5,875 bases of DNA from an uncultured Eubacteriaceae bacterium (lineage in GTDB: Bacteria > Bacillota > Clostridia > Lachnospirales > CAG-274): NCBI GenBank assembly GCA_947565475.1, contig CANOGI010000149.1:1-5875 (forward strand). Reading direction: 5' to 3'. The translations under genes and the position numbers were made by a program. Positions 4,800 to 5,875 of this stretch are shown piece after piece (the first letter of the stretch is position 1; every line of letters starts with the position of its first letter). A model generated the notes under the pieces. The model saw nothing but the letters and a program-made list of their open reading frames with translations. It did no database searches and was not told the DNA's origin.

Positions 4800-5603
4800 T
4801 TACACAAGCTCAATAAGTCTTTCGACCCCAAATCTCGCCGCCATATATAAATTAAATTCCTTCCCTGTCTCAATTCCATATCCGTCCAAAATTCCCTTAA
4901 CCGTGTTATAAGCCGTCTCCGGAGTATTGTTTTCCTTGCTTAAATGCCCAAGAAAAACATTTTTAAGTTTTTGATTCTGACATATAACCCAGGCTAAAAG
5001 CTTTCCCGCGGTCTCGTTTGAAAGGTGACCGTTGTTTCCCAAAATACGCCTTTTAAGAGGATATGGGTATGTACCGTACTCAAGCATATGAACATCGTGA
5101 TTGCTTTCTAAAAGAAGCAAATCACAGTCCTTGACATTTTCCATAATTTCTTCCGTGACATGACCTATGTCCGTAGCCACGGATATTTTAAATTTGTCGC
5201 TCATAACGCTGTATCCCACGGGCTCGGTGGCGTCATGAGGAATAGGGTAAGGCTTTATAGCTAAATCCTTAATTACAAAATCCTCTTTTTTTGATATAAT
5301 CCTTTTATTATCAAGGGAAATATCCCCTACAGAACCTGGCATATTTCTCCACGTTCCCTCTGTGGCGTAAACGGGAATTCCAAAGCGTCTTGACAAAATA
5401 CCGACACCCTGTACGTGGTCTATGTGCTCATGAGTCACAAAAATCCCGTCAATATCTCCTCCCGAAACCCCAATCTCAGAAAGCCCCGACTGAATCTTTT
5501 TCCCGCTTAAACCGGCGTCGATTAAAATATTGGTGTTTTCCGTTCCGATAAAAACGCTGTTCCCGCTGCTGCCGCTCGCTATAGTGGCAAATTTAACAGC
5601 CAT
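4800..5603 (-). CDS. walJ: WalJ/YycJ-type metallo-beta-lactamase-fold hydrolase
   Basis: This 267-residue cytoplasmic MBL-fold protein begins MAVKFATIASGSSGNS, characteristic of the YycJ group. Metal-binding residues are visible: THEHIDH at 57-63 (His58, His60, Asp62, His63), His123 in PIPHDA, Asp145 in ATDIGH, His169 in LESNHD, and His220 in GHLS. Related proteins are described as DNA-active nucleases, and YycJ has been linked to mismatch repair and to coordination of cell wall synthesis with division. The precise substrate is not settled and I do not infer one here. A moderate AGGGG lies 8 nt before ATG 5603. rlmH follows after 9 nt and murA ends 98 nt upstream. No walRK genes are in the window. 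Confidence 0.92.
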   Translation of the reverse strand: MAVKFATIASGSSGNSVFIGTENTNILIDAGLSGKKIQSGLSEIGVSGGDIDGIFVTHEHIDHVQGVGILSRRFGIPVYATEGTWRNMPGSVGDISLDNKRIISKKEDFVIKDLAIKPYPIPHDATEPVGYSVMSDKFKISVATDIGHVTEEIMENVKDCDLLLLESNHDVHMLEYGTYPYPLKRRILGNNGHLSNETAGKLLAWVICQNQKLKNVFLGHLSKENNTPETAYNTVKGILDGYGIETGKEFNLYMAARFGVERLIELV

Positions 5604-5604
5604 A

Positions 5605-5701
5605 ATAAACGCCCCTGTTCATAAAATATTAAAATCCATCGCTTTATTTCTATCCATAAACTATTTCTCTGAATTTGAGACAAGGCACAAAAACCTTTTT
5701 T
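5605..5701. other. Gap between murA and walJ without terminator
   Basis: The 98-nt gap has no clear hairpin with a T tract and no promoter close to consensus. This agrees with read-through from murA into walJ-rlmH. A weak -35/-10 pair cannot be excluded. Confidence 0.4.
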
Positions 5702-5875
5702 TCAGACAATATCTTTCTCGCCGACCCTTTTAACGTCGGCGCCTATCGCTCTTAGCTTATACTCTATTTTCTCATATCCTCTGTCAATATATTTAACGTT
5801 TCCTATTGTAGTCGTTCCTTTGGCCGCAAGCCCCGCGATGACCAAAGCGGCGCCCGCCCTTAAATCCGTGGCGTT
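5702..5875 (-). CDS. murA: UDP-N-acetylglucosamine 1-carboxyvinyltransferase MurA, C-terminal end (5' truncated)
   Basis: The frame enters from the right edge of the window and ends at TGA (5702-5704), giving the last 57 residues of a protein that is normally about 420 long. The segment NATDLRAGAALVIAGLAAKG, then YIDRGYEKIEYKLRAIGADV, is the well-conserved C-terminal signature of MurA. It includes the Asp and Arg of TDLR that lie in the active site, and the DRGYE segment. MurA transfers enolpyruvate from PEP to UDP-GlcNAc in the cytoplasm, the first committed step of peptidoglycan synthesis. The gene has no start codon inside the window. It is followed at 98 nt by walJ in the same direction. 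Clostridia often carry two MurA paralogues (MurAA and MurAB), and the end alone does not tell which this is. Confidence 0.95.
   Translation of the reverse strand, partial: NATDLRAGAALVIAGLAAKGTTTIGNVKYIDRGYEKIEYKLRAIGADVKRVGEKDIV

Noticed and set aside
4684..4911. Open frame of 75 codons on the + strand
   Set aside because: It is antisense to the rlmH and walJ genes and has no ribosome-binding site or recognisable domain.
5530..5733. Open frame of 67 codons on the + strand
   Set aside because: It is antisense to the walJ start and the murA end; both are well-supported genes.

Overview
The window looks like a chromosomal piece of a low-GC, anaerobic member of the Clostridia. The evidence is a pyruvate:ferredoxin oxidoreductase end, a classical rubrerythrin, a bL27 gene with the Firmicutes-type cleavable N-terminal extension next to its Prp protease, and the murA-walJ-rlmH arrangement. 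I cannot place it below class level from sequence alone. I see no complete transposase, phage gene, CRISPR array, tRNA or rRNA.

Layout: only the nifJ/PFOR end (2-349) lies on the + strand, and it is closed by a good intrinsic terminator. All other genes lie on the - strand. Reading in their transcription direction (right to left) they are: the 3' end of murA (to 5702), walJ (5603-4800) and rlmH (4790-4314), then a 450-bp AT-rich gap, a CheC-type CheY-P phosphatase (3859-3275), the ribosomal operon rplU-prp-rpmA (2899-1936) and rubrerythrin (1461-925). nifJ and rubrerythrin converge on a 575-bp gap filled with hairpins.

How the genes relate: murA (peptidoglycan precursor synthesis), walJ and rlmH (23S rRNA methylation) form a familiar housekeeping cluster. 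In rplU-prp-rpmA the middle gene encodes the cysteine protease that trims the extension from bL27, encoded by the next gene. The operon has a near-consensus sigma-A promoter, a structured leader whose outer stem abuts the rplU ribosome-binding site, and a very long terminator. PFOR and rubrerythrin fit an anaerobe that oxidises pyruvate through ferredoxin and detoxifies peroxide. CheC implies chemotaxis genes elsewhere.

The most unusual content is non-coding. A ~130-bp element occurs twice (1737-1866 and 3149-3279) in the same orientation. Both copies can fold, on the - strand, into a closing stem that encloses two hairpins. Many of the differences and imperfect pairs are G-U compatible only on the - strand, which suggests a structured RNA or a mobile element with a structured end. 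One copy begins at the stop codon of cheC. Other oddities are a hairpin cluster at 519-866, a nested inverted repeat at 1560-1651, and a perfect 13-bp tandem duplication in the rplU-prp gap, where prp has no recognisable ribosome-binding site.
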